Source of the DNA: Candidatus Omnitrophota bacterium | GTDB taxonomy: Bacteria; Omnitrophota; Koll11; Zapsychrales; Aceulaceae | Direction of reading: 5' to 3' | Assembly (NCBI GenBank): GCA_029931885.1 | Contig: JAOZRJ010000091.1 | Coordinates: 1-6,669, forward strand | Length of the DNA: 6,669 nt | Shown: one piece after another, positions 1-5,955 of the stretch | Position numbering within the stretch: the stretch's first letter is position 1 | How the letters are laid out: the number at the start of each line of letters is the position of its first letter | Program-made: the position numbers and the translations under genes | The notes under the pieces: model-generated | Database searches by the model: none | What the model saw: the letters and a program-made list of their open reading frames with translations, nothing else | What the model was told of the DNA's origin: nothing

Positions 1-2
1 GC

Positions 3-971
3 TCTGAAAAAGGAATTGTTGTTTTTAATACTCCTGGAGCAAACGCTAATGCAGTTAAAGAGCTTGTTGTTGCGAGTTTATTTCTCATATCTCGTGATAT
101 ATCTCAAGGGATTAATTTTACGCAATCATTAAAAGGGAAGAATGCGGAAGTTCCAGCTTTAGTTGAAGAAAATAAAAAGAATTTTGCAGGGCAAGAGATT
201 GCAGGAAAAACACTCGGAGTTGTTGGGCTTGGCAAAATCGGGGTAATGGTTGCTAATAGCGCTTTGGATTTAGGAATGAATGTCATAGGGTATGATCCGT
301 TTATTTCTGTTGAATCTGCATGGGGATTATCAAGAGAAGTTAAGCGTGCCGACGGTATAGATGGGCTTATCGCTAACAGTGATTATATTTCTTTGCATGC
401 ACCGCTGACAGATGAAACACGTGGCATGATAAATATAGAAAAATTTTCGCGTATGAAAAAAGGCGTACGTATTTTGAATTTTTCACGAGGAGGACTTGTT
501 AACAATGATGATTTGCGTGATGCTATTAAAAAAGGAATAGTTGTTCGTTATGTAACAGATTTTCCTGATGATGAACTTTTGAATATGGAAAATGTAATTG
601 CAATTCCTCATCTTGGAGCATCAACTGAAGAAGCAGAAGGGAATTGTGCTGCGATGATAGCACAGCAATTACGCGATTTTGTTGAGATTGGAAAGATTAA
701 GAATTCTGTGAATTACCCGAATTGTAAACTTGAGAGAAGTTCTAATTTTCGTTTGGTCATCATGAATAAAAATATTCCAAACATGGTGGGACAGATTTCA
801 TCAATTTTAGCAAAAGCTAATATTAACATTGAAGAAATGTTAAATAAAAGCAAAGGCGATTATGCCTGCAATATTATTGATACATCCGATGAGCTTACAG
901 AAAAAATAGTTAAGGCGCTTTATGGTATCAAAGGCGTTGTGAAGGTCAGAGCACTAAATTTAAAGAAGTAA
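3..971 (+). CDS. serA: D-3-phosphoglycerate dehydrogenase, 5'-truncated by window edge
   Basis: Catalyses NAD-dependent oxidation of 3-phosphoglycerate to 3-phosphohydroxypyruvate, the first step of serine synthesis, in the cytoplasm. The frame is open from base 3, leaving 322 visible residues. Relatives of this short ACT-containing type are about 390 residues, so roughly 65 N-terminal residues lie outside the window. An ATG at 246 falls inside the nucleotide-binding fold and is not the start. Visible-residue landmarks are the Rossmann motif GLGKIG at 75-80, the NAD-ribose Asp98 in YDP, the catalytic Arg162 in NFSRGG, the probable catalytic Glu191 in DFPDDE and the catalytic His203 in IPHLGAS. 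A C-terminal ACT domain covers about 249-320 and suggests allosteric control by an amino acid, typically serine. The segment before the catalytic His is compact. A terminator follows, so the gene is not part of the downstream iron operon. Other 2-hydroxyacid dehydrogenases are the alternative, but the ACT domain favours SerA. Confidence 0.93.
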   Translation, partial: SEKGIVVFNTPGANANAVKELVVASLFLISRDISQGINFTQSLKGKNAEVPALVEENKKNFAGQEIAGKTLGVVGLGKIGVMVANSALDLGMNVIGYDPFISVESAWGLSREVKRADGIDGLIANSDYISLHAPLTDETRGMINIEKFSRMKKGVRILNFSRGGLVNNDDLRDAIKKGIVVRYVTDFPDDELLNMENVIAIPHLGASTEEAEGNCAAMIAQQLRDFVEIGKIKNSVNYPNCKLERSSNFRLVIMNKNIPNMVGQISSILAKANINIEEMLNKSKGDYACNIIDTSDELTEKIVKALYGIKGVVKVRALNLKK

Positions 972-995
972 TATTCTTTAAGGTTAGATATTTAT

Positions 996-1035
996 AATCC
1001 CAGTTCTTTTAAAAAAGGGCTGGGATTTGTATTTT
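996..1035 (+). terminator. Rho-independent terminator after serA
   Basis: The left arm 996-1010 pairs with 1013-1027. The outer eight pairs (AATCCCAG/CTGGGATT) are perfect. Two G-U pairs, a C-G pair and A-U pairs continue the stem towards the loop; the last inner pairs probably open to give a loop of workable size. The T-rich tail TTTGTATTTT follows. It starts 24 bases after the serA stop codon and should isolate serA transcription from the regulator operon. Confidence 0.9.
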
Positions 1036-1056
1036 GGAGAGGAAAAGAAAAATTTC

Positions 1057-1084
1057 TTGACATTGATTAAAGAAATGTTAGACT
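1057..1084 (+). promoter_or_regulatory. Sigma-70-type promoter of the dtxR-feo operon
   Basis: A consensus -35 box TTGACA lies at 1057-1062. A 16-base spacer separates it from a -10-like TAGACT at 1079-1084 (4 of 6 matches to TATAAT), preceded by the extended -10 element TG at 1076-1077. It lies between the serA terminator and the regulator start, where the operon promoter is expected. The -10 is embedded in the palindromic operator, so repressor binding would directly block RNA polymerase. The promoter is called from sequence match only; no transcript start is known. Confidence 0.75.
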
Positions 1085-1091
1085 TGTCTAA
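1078..1091. promoter_or_regulatory. Probable DtxR/MntR-type operator (perfect inverted repeat)
   Basis: The sequence TTAGAC-TT-GTCTAA is an exact inverted repeat with 6-base arms and a 2-base centre, covering the -10 box. Its TTAG/CTAA ends resemble known DtxR-family boxes, which often begin TTAG and end CTAA. Placement next to a DtxR-family gene and a ferrous-iron transporter makes metal-dependent autoregulation the simplest reading. Binding itself is inferred. Confidence 0.75.
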
Positions 1092-1113
1092 GAGTTTAAG
1101 AGGAGTCTAAGAG
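1086..1113 (+). repeat. Iterated TAAGAG half-site repeats in the operon leader
   Basis: The 9-mer GTCTAAGAG occurs at 1086-1094 and again at 1105-1113, exactly 19 bases apart. A partial copy (TTTAAGAG) lies between them at 1095-1102. The first copy contains the right arm of the palindrome at 1078-1091. The last copy reaches the ribosome-binding site. The arrangement could give several dimers of the regulator cooperative contacts, or could let it occlude the ribosome-binding region at DNA level. Function is inferred from position. Confidence 0.5.
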
Positions 1114-1118
1114 AGGGG
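1111..1118 (+). promoter_or_regulatory. Ribosome-binding site of the dtxR-family gene
   Basis: The purine run GAGAGGGG ends six bases before the ATG at 1125. It supports that start over the internal ATG at residue 12, which has no comparable upstream motif. Confidence 0.7.
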
Positions 1119-1124
1119 ACAGAT

Positions 1125-1604
1125 ATGGAAAGTAGTGTAAATAAGCTTAGCTCACCGATGGAAGATTATCTCGAGACTATTTATTCTCTGACGCGTAAAA
1201 ATGGAGTGGCGAGGGTTGGAGAGATAGCCAGTAAATTAAAAGTCAGAAGTTCAAGTGTAAATTCTGCATTGAAACTTTTATCTGATAAGGGTCTTGTAAT
1301 TCATCAAAAATATGGTTATGCACGGCTTACAAAGCAGGGTGAACGTATCGCTTCTGAGGTTCAAGAAAAACATGATATTTTGTTTAGATTTTTGACGGAG
1401 TGCTTAATGCTTGATAAGTCTGTTGCACAAGAAGAAGCTTGCTGTATAGAGCATGCTATTAGCCAACAAACTTTCTTACGCTTTACAAAGTTTTTTGAAT
1501 TTATCGAGAAGGATTTTGTTGGCGAGCGTCCACAATTACTAAAGAAATTCGCTGTATATCTTGGAGTAAATAAGAAAATAGGAAATAAAAAGAATATAAA
1601 ATAA
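1125..1604 (+). CDS. DtxR/MntR-family metal-dependent transcriptional repressor
   Basis: This is a cytoplasmic metalloregulator that binds DNA when loaded with Fe2+ or Mn2+. The 159-residue protein has an N-terminal winged helix-turn-helix (about 10-75; recognition region around RSSSVNSALKLLSDKGLV) and a helical dimerisation/metal-binding domain (about 76-140). The lysine/asparagine-rich C-terminus carries no SH3-like third domain. In that respect it resembles MntR (about 140 residues) rather than DtxR/IdeR (about 230). Probable metal ligands by motif alignment are Asp14 and Glu17 in MEDYLE, His83, Cys106, Glu109 and His110. Asp14/Glu17 are MntR-like, whereas Cys106 sits where iron-responsive DtxR has its Cys102. 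The gene is first in the operon, 17 bases before the feoAB fusion, and lies behind a palindromic operator. Its position implies an iron-uptake repressor, but metal specificity cannot be assigned, so no gene symbol is given. Confidence 0.93.
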   Translation: MESSVNKLSSPMEDYLETIYSLTRKNGVARVGEIASKLKVRSSSVNSALKLLSDKGLVIHQKYGYARLTKQGERIASEVQEKHDILFRFLTECLMLDKSVAQEEACCIEHAISQQTFLRFTKFFEFIEKDFVGERPQLLKKFAVYLGVNKKIGNKKNIK

Positions 1605-1621
1605 TTTAAAGTGGAAAATTT

Positions 1622-3937
1622 ATGAAAAGATTGACAGATATAAAAACAAAAAGTATTTTAACGATATTATCTATTGAAGGTGGGGCTGGTGCTAAAAAAA
1701 GGCTTGCAGAGATGGGATTATTTTCTGGAGAGAAGATAAGCCTTTTAAACAATCCTGGTCAGGGCCCTGTAAAAGTTTCTGTAAAGGGGACAAAGTTAGC
1801 CTTGGGCCAGGGGTTAGCTAGAAAAATTTTAGTGAAAGAAGGGTTTATGATAAAGAACGAAAAAAATATTACAGTTGCGTTTGCTGGAAATCCTAATTCT
1901 GGTAAATCTACTATATTTAATAATTTAACTGGATCTCGTCAAAATGTTGGTAATTATCCAGGAGTTACTGTTGAAAAGAAGGAGGGGGTAGTAAGCTATA
2001 AAGGTTATTCGTTGAATTTAGTTGATTTGCCTGGAACTTATAGTTTGTCTGCGCATTCAGAAGATGAACTTGTGGCTCGTGATTTTATCGTTAATGACAA
2101 GCCGGATGTTGTTGTGCATATTGTAGATGCTTCAAATTTAGAAAGAAATTTATATCTTTATACACAGCTTTCCGAGTTGAATGTTCCTCTCGTTTTGGCC
2201 ATGAATATGAGTGATGAAGTTGAAGCGAAAGGGCAAAGCATTGATTATGAAGAGCTATCTAAGCTTTTAGGGAAACCAATTGTGCCTACGGTTGGAAATA
2301 AAAATAAAGGTTTAGATGAGTTGATGAGCACAATTATTAAGCTTTATGAAGGACAGCTGAAAACAGAAGTTGTTAAAATTGATTATGGACAAGAGATTAA
2401 TGAGCAAATAGAGCCATTAAAAGAAATGTTATCAAAGGATGAGGGTTTGTTGGACATACTTCCTTCTCAATGGCTTGCGGTGAAATTATTGGAAAATGAT
2501 TCATTAACTTCTGCGTTGATTGAAAAAAGTCCAATGGGCTCTAAAATCCTTGCTCAAGTAAAAAAAGGGCAGGCGCATCTTAAAAAGCATTTTTCGGAAG
2601 ATCCTGAGATTCTGATTGCAGATAGACGCTATGGTTTTATTAGTGGTGCATGCACGCAGGCTATGCGATTTAGCGTAGAAGAAAGACATGATTTTTCGGA
2701 TAAGATTGATATGGTTGTTTTAAATAAAATGTTTGGACTTCCGATTTTTGCTGCTGTTATGTTTGTAATCTTTAAATTTACGTTTACTTTTTCTCAGCCG
2801 GTAGCCAAGTTATTTGAAGTGATTTTTGAATGGCTGGGTGGGGTTGTTTCGTCCTTAATTCCGCAAGGCTTGATTCAGTCTTTTGTTGTAGACGGGATTA
2901 TCGGTGGCGTTGGAGGGGTTTTAGGCTTTTTCCCATTAGTTCTTTTTATGTTTTTTGCTATTGCATTTTTTGAAGATTCCGGGTATATGGCCAGAGCTGC
3001 TTTTGTTATGGATAAACTGATGAGTAAATTTGGACTTCATGGAAAGTCATTTTTGCCTATGATGATATCGACAAACGGGTGTGCTGTGCCAGGTATTATG
3101 GCGACCAGAATTTTAGATAATAAAAAAGACAGATTGATAACTATGATGGTAACCCCTTTTATGGTTTGTGGAGCGAAGCTGCCGATTTTTGCATTATTTA
3201 TCGGAGCCTTTTTTCCAGCAGATCAAGGGGCAAATATTATGTTTTTGATGTATGTTTTGAGCATTATCATTGCACTTGTTTCGGCATGGATATTAAAAAG
3301 ATTTGTATTTAAAGGAGAAACCACGCATTTTGTTATGGAGCTTCCGCCGTATCGTATTCCTCCTATTAATGGATTGCTTTTAAAAATGTGGGAACGCGGC
3401 TGGCTTTATGTTAGAAAGGCTGGAACGATTATTCTTTTGATATCAATTGTTGTTTGGGCTGGATTTACTTTTCCAGAAGCAACTATCGAAAAGGGAAGCA
3501 ATAAAGAAGTTGTAGCTTCCATGCAGATGGAGCAAAGTTTTGCTGGAAGACTCGGAAAGGTAATGGAACCTGCTGTCAAGCCTTTAGGAATGGATTGGCG
3601 AGGGGCTGTCGCCTTGCTCTCTGGTGTGGCGGCTAAAGAAGTTGTTGTGAGCACTCTTGGTACAATTTATAGCCTCGGCGATGTTGATGTACAAGAAACA
3701 GATTCCCTTAAAGAGGCTTTGCAAAAAGATCCAACTATGAATCCGTTAAAGGCTATGGCGTTTTTAATATTTTGTTTAATTTATCTGCCGTGTGTTGCAA
3801 CTATGGCTGTTTTTTATCAGGAGTCGAGAAGTTCAAAATGGACAGGATTACTGATTTTATGGACTACTGTTATGGCATGGGGTGCATCATTTATTGTGTA
3901 CCAGGCGGGGATGCTTTTAGGATGGGGGATATCATAA
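1622..3937 (+). CDS. feoB: FeoA-FeoB fusion, ferrous iron transport protein
   Basis: Imports Fe2+ across the inner membrane in a GTPase-dependent way. The 771 residues begin with a FeoA SH3-like domain (about 1-74; RLAEMGLFSGEKI, then GLARKILV). A short linker leads to the FeoB G domain: G1 GNPNSGKS at 89-96, G2 Thr116 in YPGVT, G3 DLPG at 135-138 and G4 NMSD at 195-198. A helical spacer domain covers about 255-350, and the membrane permease extends from about 370 to the end. Permease hallmarks are GFFPL (435-439), EDSGYMARAAFVMD (451-464), the gate GCAVPGIMATR (486-496) with Cys487, the second gate PFMVCGAKLP (512-521) with Cys516, and YLPC with Cys724. Length exceeds a usual FeoB by about one FeoA domain. 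The start has only a weak ribosome-binding site (AAGTGGAA), but FeoA homology begins right there. Its stop overlaps the next start (TAATG), consistent with coupled translation. Confidence 0.97.
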   Translation: MKRLTDIKTKSILTILSIEGGAGAKKRLAEMGLFSGEKISLLNNPGQGPVKVSVKGTKLALGQGLARKILVKEGFMIKNEKNITVAFAGNPNSGKSTIFNNLTGSRQNVGNYPGVTVEKKEGVVSYKGYSLNLVDLPGTYSLSAHSEDELVARDFIVNDKPDVVVHIVDASNLERNLYLYTQLSELNVPLVLAMNMSDEVEAKGQSIDYEELSKLLGKPIVPTVGNKNKGLDELMSTIIKLYEGQLKTEVVKIDYGQEINEQIEPLKEMLSKDEGLLDILPSQWLAVKLLENDSLTSALIEKSPMGSKILAQVKKGQAHLKKHFSEDPEILIADRRYGFISGACTQAMRFSVEERHDFSDKIDMVVLNKMFGLPIFAAVMFVIFKFTFTFSQPVAKLFEVIFEWLGGVVSSLIPQGLIQSFVVDGIIGGVGGVLGFFPLVLFMFFAIAFFEDSGYMARAAFVMDKLMSKFGLHGKSFLPMMISTNGCAVPGIMATRILDNKKDRLITMMVTPFMVCGAKLPIFALFIGAFFPADQGANIMFLMYVLSIIIALVSAWILKRFVFKGETTHFVMELPPYRIPPINGLLLKMWERGWLYVRKAGTIILLISIVVWAGFTFPEATIEKGSNKEVVASMQMEQSFAGRLGKVMEPAVKPLGMDWRGAVALLSGVAAKEVVVSTLGTIYSLGDVDVQETDSLKEALQKDPTMNPLKAMAFLIFCLIYLPCVATMAVFYQESRSSKWTGLLILWTTVMAWGASFIVYQAGMLLGWGIS
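1836..1849 (+). promoter_or_regulatory. Possible internal translation start at the FeoA/FeoB junction
   Basis: The purine-rich AAGAAGGG at 1836-1843 sits three bases before an in-frame ATG at 1847, which is codon 76 of the fusion. From there the protein begins MIKNEKNITVAFAGNPNSG, which looks like the natural N-terminus of a stand-alone FeoB. Spacing is shorter than ideal. It may be a relic of the ancestral feoB start, or a working second start that makes FeoB without FeoA. Confidence 0.3.
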
Positions 3938-4074
3938 TGGAAAGAATTTTAATCCTCGCGGTAGTATTCGGCGCAGTTATATTTTTGATTCGTCATGTAG
4001 GGAGAGTTTTTAAGGGGGATAATCCTTGTAGTGGGTGTGGAAAGAGTTGTTCGACAAGAGAGGAACTAAAATGA
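3937..4074 (+). CDS. FeoB-associated Cys-rich membrane protein (45 aa)
   Basis: This very small protein is usually found beside feoB in anaerobes and is thought to assist or regulate Feo transport, possibly in the role FeoC plays elsewhere. Residues 3-18 form one hydrophobic membrane helix (ILILAVVFGAVIFLI), followed by the basic stretch RHVGRVFK. A cysteine cluster follows at the C-terminus, Cys31-x2-Cys34-x3-Cys38 (NPCSGCGKSC), that could bind Fe2+ or an iron-sulfur cluster. The start is ATG 3937, overlapping the feoB stop by one base. It has a good ribosome-binding site GGGGGA at 3924-3929. A longer reading from ATG 3772 lies within feoB in another frame and is not credible. The end overlaps the next gene by four bases (ATGA). 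The family assignment rests on size, layout and neighbour; function is not experimentally clear for the family. Confidence 0.9.
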   Translation: MERILILAVVFGAVIFLIRHVGRVFKGDNPCSGCGKSCSTREELK

Positions 4075-4391
4075 AGATAGGACTAGTTATCTCAAGTAAT
4101 GACGTAGAGACTTGTTGGAATGCTTTAAGATATGGGAATTATTGTTTGTCGCAACAAGATGAAGTTAAGGTGTTTTTTATGGGAAAAGGCGTCGAGTATC
4201 AGAAGATTAGTACAGAAAAATTTAATACAATCAAACAAGCTGAAGAATTGATGCAATCTGGCGGAGAAATATATGCCTGTGGAGGTTGTATTAAATCAAG
4301 AGATCAAAAAGAATCCGAAATGTGTCCTATTTCTACTATGAAGGATATGTATGAGATTGTAAAGACGAGTGATAAGGTTGTGACGTTCTAA
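4071..4391 (+). CDS. DsrE-family protein (sulfur-relay-like)
   Basis: The 106-residue cytoplasmic protein has the DsrE/DsrF/TusD-like fold: a beta-strand start MKIGLVISSND, the helix ETCWNALRYGNYCL, the strand DEVKVFFMGKGVE, and a Cys-bearing loop YACGGCIKSR. It closes with CPISTMKDMYEIVKTSDKVVTF-type sequence. Cysteines at 70 and 73 (CxxC) and 85 are well placed for persulfide or thiol chemistry, because DsrE relatives carry sulfane sulfur on a conserved cysteine in a similar loop. Lone DsrE proteins in anaerobes are largely uncharacterised. The start is ATG 4071, which overlaps the previous stop (ATGA) and has AGAGAGGA upstream at 4057-4064. The in-frame ATG at 4035 would extend deep into the Cys-rich gene and lacks family support. 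Co-transcription with Feo suggests a link between iron supply and sulfur handling. Confidence 0.88.
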   Translation: MKIGLVISSNDVETCWNALRYGNYCLSQQDEVKVFFMGKGVEYQKISTEKFNTIKQAEELMQSGGEIYACGGCIKSRDQKESEMCPISTMKDMYEIVKTSDKVVTF

Positions 4392-4427
4392 TACTTAAGT
4401 TGGTGTTATTAACAGCGGATTATAAAA

Positions 4428-5162
4428 ATGATTCTTCACCTAGCAAAAGAAAAAGTTGAAAGCCGCCTTAAAAAAGAAAATTTGTTTCAGAAAAAGATAC
4501 TTATAAAGGCAAAAGTTCTTTCTGCGCAAGAGGCTATCGGGAATCCTGAGCGCGATGATTTTCCCTTGCTGAAAGGTCGCGAGAGAATTGTTGAGGCGAA
4601 TTACGAGGGACATCTAGGGCATGCCTTTACAGATATGCATGGAGGTTTCGAAGGTCAGATATCTGAATTATTCCAAATGCCTCTTGATAACAATTATCGA
4701 AGGGCTTTGTTGGTGGGAGCAATTAATGCTTTGTCACATTATTGGGGAATGGTCGACGATACAGTTCATTGTAAGGACACGCAACCTGAAGAATGCGCGA
4801 GAAAGTGTGTTGAATTTATTAAACAAGGATACCCAAATATAAAAAGAATTACTTTTGTAGGTTATCAGCCTGCTTTAGTAGAAAATTTTTCCAAAGATTT
4901 TTCTTTAAAAATATTAGACTTAGATGCACAAAATGTTGGGCAGAAAAAATACGGCGTTACTGTTTTAGACGGGGAGAAAGATATGAAGGAATCTATTTCT
5001 TGGGCAGAGATTGTCCTGGCTACAGGTTCGACAGTGGTAAATGGAACAATAGATAGGATTTTAAGCTTTGCTAAGCCTGAGAAGAAAGTAATTTTTTATG
5101 GCGTCACCATTGCCGGCGTTGCCAAATGGATTGATCTAAAAAGAATGTGTTTTTTGAAATAA
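4428..5162 (+). CDS. DUF4213/DUF364 putative heavy-metal chelation protein
   Basis: This is a 244-residue cytoplasmic protein of unknown function. The N-terminal half carries the DUF4213-like signature AIGNPERDDFPLLKGRE (36-52) and YEGHLGHAFTD (59-69). The C-terminal half is a Rossmann-like DUF364 domain with FVGYQPALVE (143-152), LDLDAQNVG (163-171), LATGSTVVNGTID (197-209) and FYGVTIAGVA (223-232). DUF364 is described as a putative heavy-metal chelation domain. Between the halves, His114-Cys115, Cys123 and Cys127 (VHCKD...EECARKC) form an attractive candidate metal-ligand group. The start is the first usable ATG after an in-frame stop at 4410-4412. The ribosome-binding site is weak (GCGGAT). 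A 36-base gap follows dsrE, the largest in the operon, with no terminator in it. Binding of iron or another metal is inference from family label and context. Confidence 0.85.
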   Translation: MILHLAKEKVESRLKKENLFQKKILIKAKVLSAQEAIGNPERDDFPLLKGRERIVEANYEGHLGHAFTDMHGGFEGQISELFQMPLDNNYRRALLVGAINALSHYWGMVDDTVHCKDTQPEECARKCVEFIKQGYPNIKRITFVGYQPALVENFSKDFSLKILDLDAQNVGQKKYGVTVLDGEKDMKESISWAEIVLATGSTVVNGTIDRILSFAKPEKKVIFYGVTIAGVAKWIDLKRMCFLK

Positions 5163-5164
5163 TA

Positions 5165-5170
5165 AAAGGA
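5165..5170 (+). promoter_or_regulatory. Ribosome-binding site deciding a TTG start
   Basis: AAAGGA lies five bases before TTG 5176, right after the preceding stop codon. The nearby ATG at 5171 is in another frame that soon ends, so TTG is the best start for the membrane protein that follows. Confidence 0.65.
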
Positions 5171-5175
5171 ATGTT

Positions 5176-5943
5176 TTGGAATATCTCATAATTACAATTA
5201 GCGTATTTATTGTTGCTTTGGTTTTTTCAATGTTTGGAATGGGAGGCGGTTTAATTTACATGCCGTTGTTTCTTTTGTTCGTTAAGAATTATCAGTTTGC
5301 TTCTTTTTTAAGTTTTTTTTGTATTTTTGTTACTGCCTTTGCCGCGATGAATGTTTATCGCAAAGAAAAACTTATTGATTGGGCTCTTGTTAAGTTTTTG
5401 GGTATTCCATTAGTTGTTATGACTTTTTTAACAGGATTTGTTGTTAGGTCAGTTCCATTTATGGCGATTAAAATGTTTTTGGGAGTTACGCTTGCGTTAG
5501 CGGGAATTTTAATGATTTTAAGCAAAAATAATATTTTGAGCAGTGAGCTGTCAGTAAAAAAGTATCGTTTTGCTCCGGTTTTTTTGTCACCAATAACCTT
5601 ATTAATAGGAGGATTAGCGGGAATGTCTGGCGTGGCTGGTGGTGTTTTTGAAATACCTCTTATGACGACAGTGTTGCGTGTGCCGGCACATACTGCTGTG
5701 GCAACTTCATCAGTTATTGTTTTTCTTGCTGCTGCTTCGGGTTTTATTGGAAGGATTATAGGTAATTCTCAAAATATTGGTATTCGTTTTGATTTGTTTT
5801 TATGTGTTTTAGTATGCGCTTTTTTAGGTGGAAGAATTGGGCCAAAGATTTCATTAAACATTTCTAAGCAAGTGTTTAAAAGATTTTGTGGAGTTTTTGT
5901 TTTTGTAATAGGCGCCTATTATATTATTGAAGTTTTTAAATAG
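5176..5943 (+). CDS. TauE/SafE-family membrane exporter
   Basis: The 255-residue integral membrane protein has about eight hydrophobic segments (roughly 3-33, 40-60, 72-92, 97-116, 133-158, 172-195, 204-223 and 235-252). It shows the internal duplication typical of TauE/SafE (formerly DUF81). The glycine-rich motif GMGGGLIYMPLF (21-32) in the first half is echoed by GMSGVAGGVFEIPLM (149-163) in the second, and AHTAVATSSVIVFLAAASGF (171-190) follows. Family members are linked to export of sulfite, sulfoacetate or related organosulfur anions, but substrates vary and none can be read from the sequence. Translation appears to start at TTG. The gap to the upstream gene is 13 bases. Its position after a DsrE gene favours a sulfur compound as substrate, which is inference. 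Confidence 0.9.
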   Translation: MEYLIITISVFIVALVFSMFGMGGGLIYMPLFLLFVKNYQFASFLSFFCIFVTAFAAMNVYRKEKLIDWALVKFLGIPLVVMTFLTGFVVRSVPFMAIKMFLGVTLALAGILMILSKNNILSSELSVKKYRFAPVFLSPITLLIGGLAGMSGVAGGVFEIPLMTTVLRVPAHTAVATSSVIVFLAAASGFIGRIIGNSQNIGIRFDLFLCVLVCAFLGGRIGPKISLNISKQVFKRFCGVFVFVIGAYYIIEVFK

Positions 5944-5955
5944 AAAAGGAAACAA

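Noticed and set aside
104..286. 60-codon open frame on the minus strand
   Set aside because: Lies wholly inside the serA coding frame, which has clear family motifs; no homology-like features or ribosome-binding site.
246..971. serA starting at ATG 246
   Set aside because: The same frame continues upstream to the window edge with conserved PGDH sequence, and the ATG lies just after the GLGKIG motif.
2504..2689. Minus-strand open frame of 61 codons
   Set aside because: Shadow of the feoB coding sequence; no recognisable protein features.
3406..3654. Minus-strand open frame of 82 codons
   Set aside because: Shadow of the feoB permease region; composition reflects the antisense of a membrane protein.
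3772..3936. N-terminal extension of the Cys-rich protein from ATG 3772
   Set aside because: It would overlap 166 bases of feoB in another frame; ATG 3937 has a good ribosome-binding site and gives the expected family length and layout.
4035..4070. N-terminal extension of the DsrE protein from ATG 4035
   Set aside because: Family sequence begins at MKIGLVIS (ATG 4071), which also gives an ATGA overlap and a proper ribosome-binding site.
4392..4427. Possible terminator or promoter in the 36-base gap between dsrE and the DUF364 gene
   Set aside because: Only a tiny GTTA/TAAC symmetry is visible, with no GC-rich stem or T tract and no convincing -35/-10 pair.
4621..4842. 73-codon plus-strand open frame inside the DUF364 gene
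   Set aside because: Alternate-frame shadow of a gene with strong domain signatures.
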